The translations under genes and the position numbers were made by a program. A DNA stretch of 54,279 nucleotides from a virus, in the IMG/VR virus record IMGVR_UViG_3300041411_000172, positions 1 through 54,279 of that record; one strand, 5' to 3'. How positions within the stretch are numbered: the stretch's first letter is position 1; each line of letters starts with the position of its first letter. The notes under the pieces are model-generated. The model was not told where the DNA came from. It saw nothing but the letters and a program-made list of their open reading frames with translations, and ran no database searches. Shown here one piece after another: positions 14,771-21,412 of the stretch.

Positions 14771-15195
14771 AAGTTATCGTCCTCTGCCTGAGCGATCAGG
14801 GCGTCATCTGCCAAGGGCTCAAGTAGGGCCTGTGCGATTTCACCGAGCTTGCCGAAGGGGTGGTCGCTGGGGCCGAGAAGTTCGGCGATGGCGTTCTTGT
14901 CGATGTAGCCGGTGCCGGCCGAGATAATCAGCCAGCCAAGCGCCGATGAATTAACCTCGCAGTCCGCCAGCCGGCCGTTCAAATACTCATCAACCGCCAG
15001 AGCGAACTGCTGCTGCGTCACGCCTTGAGGCTTATGCATCCGGCGCTGAAAGGAAACGATCGACCCGAACTGAACAAGCTGCTCGACCGCGCTGTACAGC
15101 CACTCAGCCCGCGCAACCTCCAGAGGGCTCTCGCTCACCATCGGAGGCAACTGCGCGTCGTGCATGGCCTGACAAATCTTCAGTGCAAGGTTCAT
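14767..15195 (-). CDS. hypothetical phage protein
   Basis: A 142-aa helical, acidic protein (MNLALKICQAMHDAQLPPM; C-terminal LGEIAQALLEPLADDALIAQAEDD). GGAGG is 6 bases before the ATG, and it probably provides the main ribosome entry for the chain of four short overlapping genes that follow. Function unknown. Confidence 0.75.
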   Translation of the reverse strand: MNLALKICQAMHDAQLPPMVSESPLEVARAEWLYSAVEQLVQFGSIVSFQRRMHKPQGVTQQQFALAVDEYLNGRLADCEVNSSALGWLIISAGTGYIDKNAIAELLGPSDHPFGKLGEIAQALLEPLADDALIAQAEDDNL

Positions 15196-15216
15196 TGTTG
15201 CCTCCAGGGTGGCGGG

Positions 15217-15426
15217 TTATGGGCAGCAGAATTGGCCGCCGCAGTAGAAGCGGCCGTCGCCGTCATGGTTAGGGAGGCCGTATTTATTGCCGCAACCGCA
15301 GCAAGCAACCTCGCGCAGCCCTTCGATAAGCTCGGCTCCGCAAGCAGGACAGTCGCCTTCGTTCTCGGTGACTTCCTGTCTGCTAACCAGCTCACCACAG
15401 GATGAGCACTTGATCTCGTCGCTCAT
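15217..15426 (-). CDS. small double zinc-ribbon protein
   Basis: A 69-aa protein with nine cysteines in pairs: CSSCGE and CPACGAE make one zinc ribbon, and CCGCGN with CGGQFCC could make a second. Such proteins usually bind nucleic acid or act as small regulators. AGGAGGT precedes the ATG by 4 bases. Confidence 0.75.
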   Translation of the reverse strand: MSDEIKCSSCGELVSRQEVTENEGDCPACGAELIEGLREVACCGCGNKYGLPNHDGDGRFYCGGQFCCP

Positions 15427-15447
15427 GGCGACCTCCTGTGTTTGGGG

Positions 15448-15639
15448 TTAGGCGGTGACCGGAACAGCTTCACGAAAGCGCGACGGGCTCCAGTCGCAAG
15501 ACTCATCCGCAGGGATGTGGCCGAACATCGCGGTGCAGCGCTTGCAATGCACGCAGTCGCCGCAGGTCTTGCCCTCTGGCAGGTTCATCTGATCAGCGTT
15601 GTCTGCCGACCGTGGATAAGGAGCTCGTTGCTCGCTCAT
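15448..15639 (-). CDS. Cys-rich small phage protein
   Basis: A 63-aa protein with CGDCVHCKRC and a later Cys, plus an HIPADESCDWSPSRF segment: a pattern I associate with a small protein common in Pseudomonas prophages. Metal binding is likely. GAGAG sits just upstream of the ATG at 15639; a further ATG at 15651 is possible. Confidence 0.7.
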   Translation of the reverse strand: MSEQRAPYPRSADNADQMNLPEGKTCGDCVHCKRCTAMFGHIPADESCDWSPSRFREAVPVTA

Positions 15640-16023
15640 GACTCTCTCCATCTGGTTGATCCAACAAATTCCGGCTGCACACGATCCTTCCGCTGGTTGC
15701 CGTTGGGCGCGGTGTCATGTGCATGCGGGATTGGTCGGGGGAGGGTGCCGGTTACGCTGTCCGGCTCCTGCGCTCAGTGGGGTGGGGGCCCAGTCGAACA
15801 GGACGATTAATGCAGAAGCCCAGGCGCCGAATTCTGGGTTTATCCCTTGCGGGTTTTCCTGCAAACCTAAGTCGCTCGCGGCATTCATCTGCGTGTTGCG
15901 GTAATGCAGGTGGGCGGTTATAGGCCGCAGTTTCGTCCGCATCGGGGTGTGTCCGGTCGCCGCTGGCGGCCCCAGGCTTTCATCGGGGCAATGGGTCTGG
16001 GCCGGGCACACTCCGATGCGCTC
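15640..16023. other. 384-bp stretch without a convincing gene
   Basis: The best frame is leftward 15715-15942 (75 codons; a central LQENPQGINPEFGAW), without a ribosome-binding site and with a Pro/Arg-rich end, so it was not called. The stretch is GC-rich with several G-runs and may hold an RNA leader or a decayed gene. Confidence 0.4.
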
Positions 16024-16221
16024 TCATAGAGAGGATCGGGCAGCAGCCTTGCAGTCGGCCGCCGTCATTCGATGGCCGTCTTCGCACTCAACGACACGCA
16101 CGCCGCTGGTGTATCCACGCGCATCGTTGAGCCTGTTTGCCTCTCTGATGCAGGCATCCAGGTCGTCATCGGCGAATGCCTGCAGCTCTCCGCGCCCGGT
16201 GATGTGAATGACCTTGTTCAT
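16024..16221 (-). CDS. hypothetical small phage protein
   Basis: A 65-aa protein starting MNKVIHITGRGELQAFADDD, with an alpha/beta pattern and one Cys-x10-Cys. GAGGG is 6 bases before the ATG at 16221. No family recognised. Confidence 0.7.
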   Translation of the reverse strand: MNKVIHITGRGELQAFADDDLDACIREANRLNDARGYTSGVRVVECEDGHRMTAADCKAAARSSL

Positions 16222-16235
16222 TTCTTGCCCTCGTT

Positions 16236-16478
16236 TCACGCAACCTTTTCGAGAACTTCCCGGCTGAAGGCCTGAATGTTCATGTGCGCCTTGACCGTCA
16301 TCTGCCGGCGTTCCTTGATGTGGTCGCGCAATGCGAGGTCGGCCAGGTCAGCAGGGGCGGCTTCAAGCGCTGCGATCGCCTCGTCGATGCCGCCGAACCA
16401 CTTGGCGAGACGCCGGGCGCAAGATGCCGCTGCTTCGTTCACAACCTCATCACTCACTTCAAAAACTGAAGTACTCAT
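16236..16478 (-). CDS. first gene of the leftward early operon, hypothetical
   Basis: An 80-aa helical protein (DEVVNEAAASCARRLAKWF ... NIQAFSREVLEKVA) with the best ribosome site of the operon (GGGAGG, 6 bases). It is the first gene after pL, separated from it by a 320-base leader, so it is in the place where lambda carries N. It lacks the arginine-rich motif of N proteins, so antitermination function is not supported. Confidence 0.7.
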   Translation of the reverse strand: MSTSVFEVSDEVVNEAAASCARRLAKWFGGIDEAIAALEAAPADLADLALRDHIKERRQMTVKAHMNIQAFSREVLEKVA

Positions 16479-16805
16479 TACGTGCCTCCCGGTTGTTTTC
16501 CCAATGCACCCGGTCGCCCAGGTGCATCAGTGAAAAATTCCGTTCTCCACCACGCGCATCGCCCGATTCATATCTCTGGCCGGCGTCACACATTTCATGG
16601 ACGGTGTTCTTCGCCGGCTGGCTTGCGTGGTTTCGCGTACTCACATCTGGTGAGCACGGCCAGTTCCAGAGCTGGCATGGCATCGACTATTTGTTGCTCG
16701 CACTTACCGGATGAAACCCGGGGTAGTCGATGGCGAGGATCCTGTGCTGTTAAAGAGCGGCGGGTCTGTTGAGGCCCTGGCGCCTTGTTGCTTGGCGTTG
16801 AGGTG
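16479..16805 (-). other. 320-base pL leader, untranslated
   Basis: Between the pL -10 and the first gene no frame with a ribosome site is seen. The leader RNA can form at least two hairpins: ATGCACC/GGTGCAT at 16504-16527, next to the first ribosome site, and a longer-range GCCGGCG/CGCCGGC pairing near 16580-16620. A nut-like antitermination leader is possible but no boxA/boxB could be named. Confidence 0.4.
16504..16527 (-). other. leader hairpin before the first pL gene
   Basis: Seven-base arms ATGCACC and GGTGCAT enclose a 10-base loop just upstream of the GGGAGG ribosome site of the first leftward gene. It could affect translation or antitermination. Confidence 0.4.
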
Positions 16806-16834
16806 AATTTAGAAAACTTAACAAGATCGGTCAA
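16806..16834 (-). promoter_or_regulatory. pL promoter
   Basis: On the minus strand, -35 TTGACC (16829-16834), 17-bp spacer and -10 TAAATT (16806-16811). An operator copy lies in the spacer, as expected for a repressor-controlled early promoter. It drives the leftward operon from 16478 to the integrase. Confidence 0.82.
16808..16824 (-). promoter_or_regulatory. operator OL1
   Basis: A 17-bp sequence, on the minus strand TTGTTAAGTTTTCTAAA, identical to the copy at 16843-16859 and closely related to sites next to the repressor gene. It lies between -35 and -10 of pL. Confidence 0.8.
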
Positions 16835-16842
16835 GCCTTATT

Positions 16843-16859
16843 TTTAGAAAACTTAACAA
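16843..16859 (-). promoter_or_regulatory. operator OL2
   Basis: Exact second copy of the 17-bp operator, 35 bp centre to centre from OL1 and just upstream of the pL -35 box. Confidence 0.8.
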
Positions 16860-16885
16860 AATTCTGAATCTACTTTTCCAGTGGC

Positions 16886-16912
16886 AAAAAAAATCCCGCT
16901 CAATGGCGGGAT
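16886..16912 (-). terminator. leftward intrinsic terminator
   Basis: On the minus strand a hairpin ATCCCGC / GCGGGAT with a six-base loop is followed by eight T residues. It would stop leftward transcripts that pass the nucleotidyltransferase pair before they reach pL. Its 28-bp core is identical to the terminator at 50933-50960. Confidence 0.8.
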
Positions 16913-17011
16913 CTATGGGTTGGAGCCATGGTCAGTACCGCATGTCGCCATGCATGAACGCATCGTTTTGGGGGGGCTCTACCCATCAACAACTAAGGCG
17001 AGGCGCGAGAT

Positions 17012-17233
17012 ATGGACGATTATCGAAGAAACCAGGCTCTGGCCGCGTGGCGCAAGCTTCTGGAGGAGCCCGGGATCCGTATGGACGCTGAGGAGCAGTA
17101 TGAGGAGCTGTTGAAGATGGCAGACGACTTCAAGCTGCAGGGCATCATAGATGCGGATGACTGGCGGGAACTGATCGAGGAGGCCGGCGCCTTCTATGCG
17201 CATACCATCGAGGGGGTAGGTGGGGGTACGTAA
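17012..17233 (+). CDS. small acidic helical protein
   Basis: A 73-aa, almost entirely helical and acidic protein (MDAEEQYEELLKMADDF; ADDWRELIEEAGAFYAHTI). A weak GAGG precedes the ATG by about 10 bases. It runs rightward in the gap between pL and the convergent nucleotidyltransferase partner gene, outside any repressor-controlled operon visible here, so lysogenic expression is possible. Function unknown. Confidence 0.6.
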   Translation: MDDYRRNQALAAWRKLLEEPGIRMDAEEQYEELLKMADDFKLQGIIDADDWRELIEEAGAFYAHTIEGVGGGT

Positions 17234-17253
17234 CGAGGGTGAAGAAGTACGAA

Positions 17254-17272
17254 GCCCGGCGCTAGGCCGGGC
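17254..17272. terminator. hairpin between convergent genes
   Basis: Seven-base arms GCCCGGC / GCCGGGC with a five-base loop lie between the stop codons of two convergent genes. The T-run is weak in both directions, so efficiency is uncertain. Confidence 0.5.
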
Positions 17273-17276
17273 GGTG

Positions 17277-18248
17277 TTAAAAAATTTCTTTTTGTTTGGC
17301 TGTTGTCGGTATGGGCTTCACCGAGTCCACAAACATCAACCTTGGGCGACCTGAAGCATCGCATTCATACTCGCCCTCGACAAACACTTGGGATCCAAGC
17401 AGTCTCTGGCCCTGTTCGCTGGTCACGGTTGGCATGACGCATCGAACGGTTCCGATATCGTGGACATTGCGCAGATGAAACCGCCCGGAATCCAGATCGA
17501 TTTCTCGAACCTCACCCGCGAATTTTCCAAATCTTTTGGCGCTTGAAACAGGCTTCTGTAATGCGTCCCTCAATACAACTCTCTCGCGAGCAGTCAAAGA
17601 TGCAACCCTTGCATCAGGAGAGGAGATATCTACGGTATGTATGCCAGCTCGCCCTGTGGGGGAGAGCTTGAACACTGTTTCCAGGCTGGCGTCACGCATT
17701 GCCGGATCGGGGATCAATTCGTTGATCGAACCACTAACGCGCTCATCGCCAATAAATTCTGGGATAGCCGGAAGCTGTCTGATGGCCAGCTTCAGGGTGG
17801 AGAAGACGTGTTCGGGTTCGTCACTGCCCAGGATCGACGGTATCTCGCTGAGAGTGAACCCAGCGTAAATACTTCCAGGAGCGAATCCAGTGAAGCGGAG
17901 ATCCAGATTGTTGGACAGCTTTTTTGCGTCACGATCCGAAAGATCAAAAATTGACCGAGCCAGCATCTTCAGTTGTTTTTCTGCGGAAACGCAGAGCCAG
18001 TTGAAAGCGTGTAGACCTGGCGTTGAGGAGGCAGTTGATGGGCCTTCAGCATGGAATACGAGGTCTGACGTATCGTAGATTTTGGCCAAAGGCATCTCTT
18101 CCTCGTATAGATCACGAAGTTTGCTTTGTAAGAAATCGATCATCTGACCAAGCTCTACCCCATGTTCGATCTGGGTCTGCTTGGCCGCTACGATCTGATC
18201 CTGAAAAACAGACGCCCTCTTATGGACTTGTTCTACCCAAGTTCCCAT
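17277..18248 (-). CDS. 323-aa partner of the rex-position nucleotidyltransferase
   Basis: Unrecognised 323-aa soluble protein. The N-terminal 60 residues are helical (QDQIVAAKQTQIEHGVELG ... LRDLYEEEMPLAKIYD); the middle has LRFTGFAPGSIYAGFTL; a C-terminal beta-rich domain (about 235-320) includes VREIDLDSGRFHLRNV and VFVEGEYECDASGRPRLMF. It overlaps the nucleotidyltransferase gene by 16 bp and has its own GAGGTGG site, so the two are a translationally linked pair. It lies second downstream of the CI-type repressor, matching the place of rexB/rexA in lambda. A role in phage exclusion or as an antitoxin or effector is inferred only from this context. Confidence 0.72.
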   Translation of the reverse strand: MGTWVEQVHKRASVFQDQIVAAKQTQIEHGVELGQMIDFLQSKLRDLYEEEMPLAKIYDTSDLVFHAEGPSTASSTPGLHAFNWLCVSAEKQLKMLARSIFDLSDRDAKKLSNNLDLRFTGFAPGSIYAGFTLSEIPSILGSDEPEHVFSTLKLAIRQLPAIPEFIGDERVSGSINELIPDPAMRDASLETVFKLSPTGRAGIHTVDISSPDARVASLTARERVVLRDALQKPVSSAKRFGKFAGEVREIDLDSGRFHLRNVHDIGTVRCVMPTVTSEQGQRLLGSQVFVEGEYECDASGRPRLMFVDSVKPIPTTAKQKEIF

Positions 18249-18706
18249 GCTTCCACCTCAATTACGCCGCGCGCATCCTTTTCGTTGAGCCCCTTGTCGT
18301 GAGCGGTTTTGGGGCCGACGTACTGAAAAAACTGTCCTAGATTCATGCATCCTATGACCATCAGACTGACATAGAAGTCTGCCCTGAAGGAATTTTTAAT
18401 TCGGGTGTTCTCTGCCCTGCTGCTGAGATCCATCAGTTGGCTATGCGCCACGACCATCGGCGACGGCAAGTATATGGTGGCCTCGATATCAGCGGGGTGT
18501 TCTTTGTCGGAGAAGAAGCTTCCCCCCAACACAAGCTGCAAGCCGAACGCCTTTGCCCTGAGCTCTCCGTCAAGGAAGGACTTCACCTGATGATAAAGGT
18601 CGGTCCTATGCTGGTTAAACAGAAAGCGTTGCTCGATTTCCCTCAGAGTGCCGATATGGACTCCGCCTGGAAGCAATCCTCTTGCGTCTAGCGCTGGTAT
18701 AGGCAT
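18233..18706 (-). CDS. nucleotidyltransferase-fold protein in rex position
   Basis: A 157-aa protein with the minimal nucleotidyltransferase signature: GGSFFS at 61-66 followed by D-I-E at 73-75 (G-S-x9-D-x-E), preceded by LPGGVHIGTLREIEQRF. The pattern resembles the DUF6932-type NTase-like proteins. Members of this fold transfer NMP groups to proteins or tRNA in toxin-antitoxin and defence systems. GAGGA precedes the ATG; the gene starts 20 bp after the repressor stop and would be transcribed with it from pRM in the lysogen. Activity is unproven. Confidence 0.72.
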   Translation of the reverse strand: MPIPALDARGLLPGGVHIGTLREIEQRFLFNQHRTDLYHQVKSFLDGELRAKAFGLQLVLGGSFFSDKEHPADIEATIYLPSPMVVAHSQLMDLSSRAENTRIKNSFRADFYVSLMVIGCMNLGQFFQYVGPKTAHDKGLNEKDARGVIEVEAWELG

Positions 18707-18725
18707 CCTTTTTCCTCAAATTCCA

Positions 18726-19430
18726 TCAGCGCGAATACATCGCCCACCAGAACACATGCCCCAGGATCGATATCTGCTGTTCCTGGATCTGCTGGAACGT
18801 GTAGTCCTCGTCGGGGTGCTCGTCCCGGTTAAAGCTGCGAAGCCTGATCCCCGTGGGAAGGCGGTAAACCTGCTTCACACGGAGCTGACCGTTATGGTTG
18901 ATGGCATACATGTCACCGTCAACGATATCGCTCAGGGTGTTCTTCCCAATGTTCACGCCCACGGTGGCGCCATCGCGTAGCACGGGCAGCATGCTATTCC
19001 CGCCAACCTTCACGCACTTCGCATTGCTGAACTGGACACCGTTCTGGCGGAGATCCTTTTTGAAGAAGCGCAGGCGTGCGCTGTCGCTTTCCTCAATCAC
19101 GAAACGACCTGAGCCGGCCGCCAGTTCCACCTCCTGCAAGAAGGGGACGTAGACCTCATCGTCATCCAATGGGGTCTCGTCGTCCCATGTCTCGATAGAG
19201 GACAGGGCACTGGCTCTCCCATCCTCCGGCGACCCCGCGCCATCAGACAGCCAGTCGGGTGAGCACTCCAGTGTTTTAGCCAGAGCCAAAAGGTTTTTCC
19301 CTTTCGCGCCGTTTGTGCCGGATAGCCAAAAAGAGACCGTCGTCCGGGAGACGCCAGTCCGCTCGCTTATATCTGTCGCACGCAGGCCCAGGACCTCCAT
19401 GCGCGCCTTCACTCGTTCGCTGAAATTCAT
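18726..19430 (-). CDS. CI-type repressor, HTH plus S24 self-cleavage domain
   Basis: A 234-aa lysogenic repressor. The HTH (about 15-40: LRATDISERTGVSRTTVSFWL) binds operators, and the C-terminal LexA/S24 domain has Ser146 in GGNSMLP and Lys186 in RVKQV as catalytic dyad, with a likely Ala105-Gly106 cleavage site. RecA-stimulated self-cleavage would make the prophage SOS-inducible. The ATG is immediately next to an operator, with no strong ribosome site, as in poorly translated cI mRNAs. It is divergent from the Cro-like gene. Confidence 0.95.
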   Translation of the reverse strand: MNFSERVKARMEVLGLRATDISERTGVSRTTVSFWLSGTNGAKGKNLLALAKTLECSPDWLSDGAGSPEDGRASALSSIETWDDETPLDDDEVYVPFLQEVELAAGSGRFVIEESDSARLRFFKKDLRQNGVQFSNAKCVKVGGNSMLPVLRDGATVGVNIGKNTLSDIVDGDMYAINHNGQLRVKQVYRLPTGIRLRSFNRDEHPDEDYTFQQIQEQQISILGHVFWWAMYSR

Positions 19431-19446
19431 AGTTAAGGATTCTAAA
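19430..19446. promoter_or_regulatory. operator-like site OR3
   Basis: Matches 14 of 17 positions of the OL consensus (TAGTTAAGGATTCTAAA) and touches the repressor start codon, where binding would limit repressor synthesis. Confidence 0.6.
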
Positions 19447-19454
19447 CATTGAGG

Positions 19455-19483
19455 TGTTTAGATAACTTGCCTTTTCTTGTTAA
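19455..19483 (-). promoter_or_regulatory. pRM promoter for the repressor operon
   Basis: On the minus strand, TTAACA (19478-19483), 17-bp spacer, TAAACA (19455-19460). It overlaps pR and the operators, as expected for a repressor maintenance promoter. Confidence 0.55.
19457..19473. promoter_or_regulatory. operator-like site OR2
   Basis: The minus strand matches the operator consensus at 12 of 17 positions, mainly in the AAGTT-x-TCTAAA half. With OR3 it forms the inverted repeat TCTAAAC / GTTTAGA at 19441-19462. Confidence 0.5.
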
Positions 19484-19495
19484 TATTTCTAAACT
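19467..19495 (+). promoter_or_regulatory. pR promoter
   Basis: TTGCCT (19467-19472), 17-bp spacer, TAAACT (19490-19495). The spacer contains an operator copy in exactly the same place as in pL. It drives cro, replication and nin-like genes. Confidence 0.8.
19477..19493 (+). promoter_or_regulatory. operator OR1
   Basis: TTGTTAATATTTCTAAA differs from OL1/OL2 at only two central positions and lies between the -35 and -10 of pR. Confidence 0.8.
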
Positions 19496-19523
19496 CAGGC
19501 GCAGTGAAGTGGAGAAACCTTAA

Positions 19524-19733
19524 ATGACCTATGACCAAGCCCTGCAATTTTTTCGCACGCCAGGCGCCATCGGTGAAGCCTTGCGCATCACCCGAAGCCG
19601 CGTCTCTCAGTGCAAATCTGCCGGCGGCTTCTCCTACCCAATGCAATGCGTGTTGGAGAAGGAGTCCGCCGGACAGCTCACTGCTAGCCGTCTGGATGAC
19701 CCTGCCAACTCGGCCAAAAAATCTGCCGCCTAA
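19524..19733 (+). CDS. Cro-like/YdaS-type DNA-binding protein
   Basis: A 69-aa protein whose first 50 residues form a helix-turn-helix (YDQALQFFRTPGAIGEALRI TRSRVSQCKSAG). It is the first gene after pR, divergent from the repressor, the place of Cro. It should bind the same operators and favour lytic growth. GGAG precedes the ATG by 9 bases. Confidence 0.8.
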   Translation: MTYDQALQFFRTPGAIGEALRITRSRVSQCKSAGGFSYPMQCVLEKESAGQLTASRLDDPANSAKKSAA

Positions 19734-19764
19734 CCCTTTCGAATAACCAAGGAGCAAACCCCGT

Positions 19765-19980
19765 ATGGGCTTTAAAGACCCCCTCAATCAGCGCCGAGAC
19801 ATCGCCCGCAAGATCCGTCTCTATCCGTTGCTTGATCGACAACTTCAGCGCGCCGCCGACAAAAGCCGCCGCGAGTACGCCACCTATCTCTTCGAGATGC
19901 TCGAGTGGGCAGCGGTTAACGGCGCCATCGAGGCACTCATGCCCGAGGATCTCAAGGACCTCAAGAATATCGCGGGCTAG
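19765..19980 (+). CDS. small early regulator-like protein in cII position
   Basis: A 71-aa protein with a basic strand (ARKIRLYPLLDRQLQ) followed by two helices (RAADKSRREYATYLFEML), a layout that resembles ribbon-helix-helix proteins. It is second in the pR operon, where lambda carries cII, but it is not homologous to CII by inspection. AAGGAG lies about 10 bases upstream. Confidence 0.65.
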   Translation: MGFKDPLNQRRDIARKIRLYPLLDRQLQRAADKSRREYATYLFEMLEWAAVNGAIEALMPEDLKDLKNIAG

Positions 19981-20000
19981 AGCCCCTCAGGAGGGCACGA

Positions 20001-20201
20001 ATGCAATTCACAGAAGAAAACGTGCCGCCAGAGACCCGCGTCAAGGTTCACCAGCTTATGGAGGCAAGAGGGTGGACGTTTGAAGAAGCGGTAAACGAGA
20101 TCCTTCTTGAGGCAATTACCTCAGGGGCAACGGTCTTCGTTGGCAGGCATAAGGCGCCAGTTCTGACGCTGGTGGGACTCAAGAGGCCCTCAACCGGATA
20201 G
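20001..20201 (+). CDS. hypothetical small early protein
   Basis: A 66-aa protein (PPETRVKVHQLMEARGWTF, AVNEILLEAI) with a strand-helix-helix pattern like a ribbon-helix-helix fold. AGGAGG sits 6 bases before the ATG. Function unknown. Confidence 0.65.
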   Translation: MQFTEENVPPETRVKVHQLMEARGWTFEEAVNEILLEAITSGATVFVGRHKAPVLTLVGLKRPSTG

Positions 20202-20256
20202 GTGAGGCCCTCACGTAGGGACTGAAGAAGGTCCCGATTTTCGACAGGCATAAAAA

Positions 20257-20281
20257 AACCACCGGACGAGGGTGGCTTTTT
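20257..20281 (+). terminator. intrinsic terminator before the antirepressor gene
   Basis: CCACC / GGTGG hairpin with a seven-base loop followed by five T, in the 108-bp gap after the first three pR genes. It is in the place of lambda tR1 and would limit expression of replication genes unless antiterminated. Confidence 0.75.
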
Positions 20282-20309
20282 CAACAGCGAGAAACAACTG
20301 GAGCAAATC

Positions 20310-21113
20310 ATGCACCAATCCAACCAAACGATCAATACCCCGGCCAATGTCGCGACACGTTTCGCCGGATCTGAAAACGTGTCGCGCACTATTTCGACAA
20401 TCACTCTCCGCGACATGGTCAACGAGGCGCGCGTTCAATCTGGAGAGGCAAAGGTCCGAAACGACCAATTCATCATCCGCGTCGAAGACGAGCTTTCGGG
20501 CGAATTAGGGGTGTGCAGTTTTATTGCACACCCCCAAAGCGGCGTGATGATGGCGTCGTATGAACTGACGATGGACCAGTGCACCCTGGTGGGCATGCGC
20601 GAATCAAAGGCAGTTCGGCGCAGCGTCCTCAAAAAGCTCAAGGAAATGGAAGGACCCAAACAGCTCTCAACGATCGAAATCCTGCAGATCGCTATGGAGT
20701 CTGAAAAGGCCCGCTTGCTGCTGACCGCCCAAGTCGAGCAACAGGCCACCAAAATCCATTCCCTGGAAAACCTGTTCAAGGAAGGCATGACCCACACCCA
20801 GTTCTGCAAGGGCCTGAATGGGGTCAACGTCATGCAGGTGGGCAAGTACCTGGAAACCCGGAACTGGCTCTACAACGAGAGCAAGTCCGGCCTGCGGCTG
20901 CGCGTGGCTTCCTACGCCCGCGACAAGTACATGACCGAGTATCAGCAAGAAGTGACTCCCCACGGCAAAGAGCCGTTCATTTCCTTCACGCCTGTCCTGC
21001 TGAAGAAGGGTGCCATTCGCCTGTACGACCTGTACCTGGCCGGCGAACTGCCCATGAAGAAGACCTGGGACAGCCTGTTCACCCACGACAAAGCTTTGCG
21101 GGGTGCAGCATGA
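20310..21113 (+). CDS. Rha-like/KilAC-type phage antirepressor
   Basis: A 267-aa protein with an N-terminal Rha/pRha-type segment (FIIRVEDELSG ... YELTMDQCTLVGMRESKAVRRSVLKKLKEME) and a C-terminal KilA-C-type domain (MTHTQFCKGLNGVNVMQVGKYLETRNWLY ... YARDKYMTE). Such proteins antagonise repressors or regulate the lytic switch. TGGAG precedes the ATG by 6 bases. The 5' coding part (codons 14-26) contains a perfect 12-bp inverted repeat that recurs elsewhere in the prophage. The stop overlaps the next start (ATGA). Confidence 0.82.
   Translation: MHQSNQTINTPANVATRFAGSENVSRTISTITLRDMVNEARVQSGEAKVRNDQFIIRVEDELSGELGVCSFIAHPQSGVMMASYELTMDQCTLVGMRESKAVRRSVLKKLKEMEGPKQLSTIEILQIAMESEKARLLLTAQVEQQATKIHSLENLFKEGMTHTQFCKGLNGVNVMQVGKYLETRNWLYNESKSGLRLRVASYARDKYMTEYQQEVTPHGKEPFISFTPVLLKKGAIRLYDLYLAGELPMKKTWDSLFTHDKALRGAA
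20351..20386. repeat. dispersed inverted element, copy 1
   Basis: Perfect 12-bp inverted repeat CGCGACACGTTT / AAACGTGTCGCG with a 12-bp spacer, inside the antirepressor coding region. Three further copies lie at 26918, 32410 and 42615. Confidence 0.8.
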
Positions 21114-21412
21114 AAACCTATCCGCTGGAAATCGAATCCGTCGGCAGCGACACCTACATCGCCATGAGTCGAGGTCATCACGACCTCGATCTGTTCATGG
21201 CCGAGGCTGTGAAAGAGTGCCCAGGCTGGTTCTTGGGTGGTCCGGTACACGTATGGGTCAAGTCCACGCCTGATCGCAGTGGCGAGTTCAGCATGCGCTA
21301 CGTGTTTGTTGAGCCCGGCACAAGAGGCGCCTGGCCTGCCACCTATTGCCACGAATTTGGCGAAGGCTACCAGCGCTACAACGCTGCACAGAACACACCG
21401 GAGGCCCAATGA
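21110..21412 (+). CDS. hypothetical early protein
   Basis: A 100-aa protein of mixed alpha/beta pattern (LEIESVGSDTYIAMSRGHHD; VHVWVKSTPDRSGEFSMRYVFVE). No family recognised. It is coupled to the antirepressor upstream and to the O-like gene downstream by ATGA overlaps. Confidence 0.75.
   Translation: MKTYPLEIESVGSDTYIAMSRGHHDLDLFMAEAVKECPGWFLGGPVHVWVKSTPDRSGEFSMRYVFVEPGTRGAWPATYCHEFGEGYQRYNAAQNTPEAQ

Noticed and set aside
15715-15942. 75-codon leftward frame in the 15640-16023 gap
   Set aside because: No ribosome site, Pro/Arg-rich end and no recognisable pattern; kept only as a note in the gap entry.
16595-16834. 79-codon leftward frame with basic residues that could be an N-like antiterminator
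   Set aside because: It starts at TTG inside the pL -35 box, so it cannot be translated from the pL transcript; no ribosome site.
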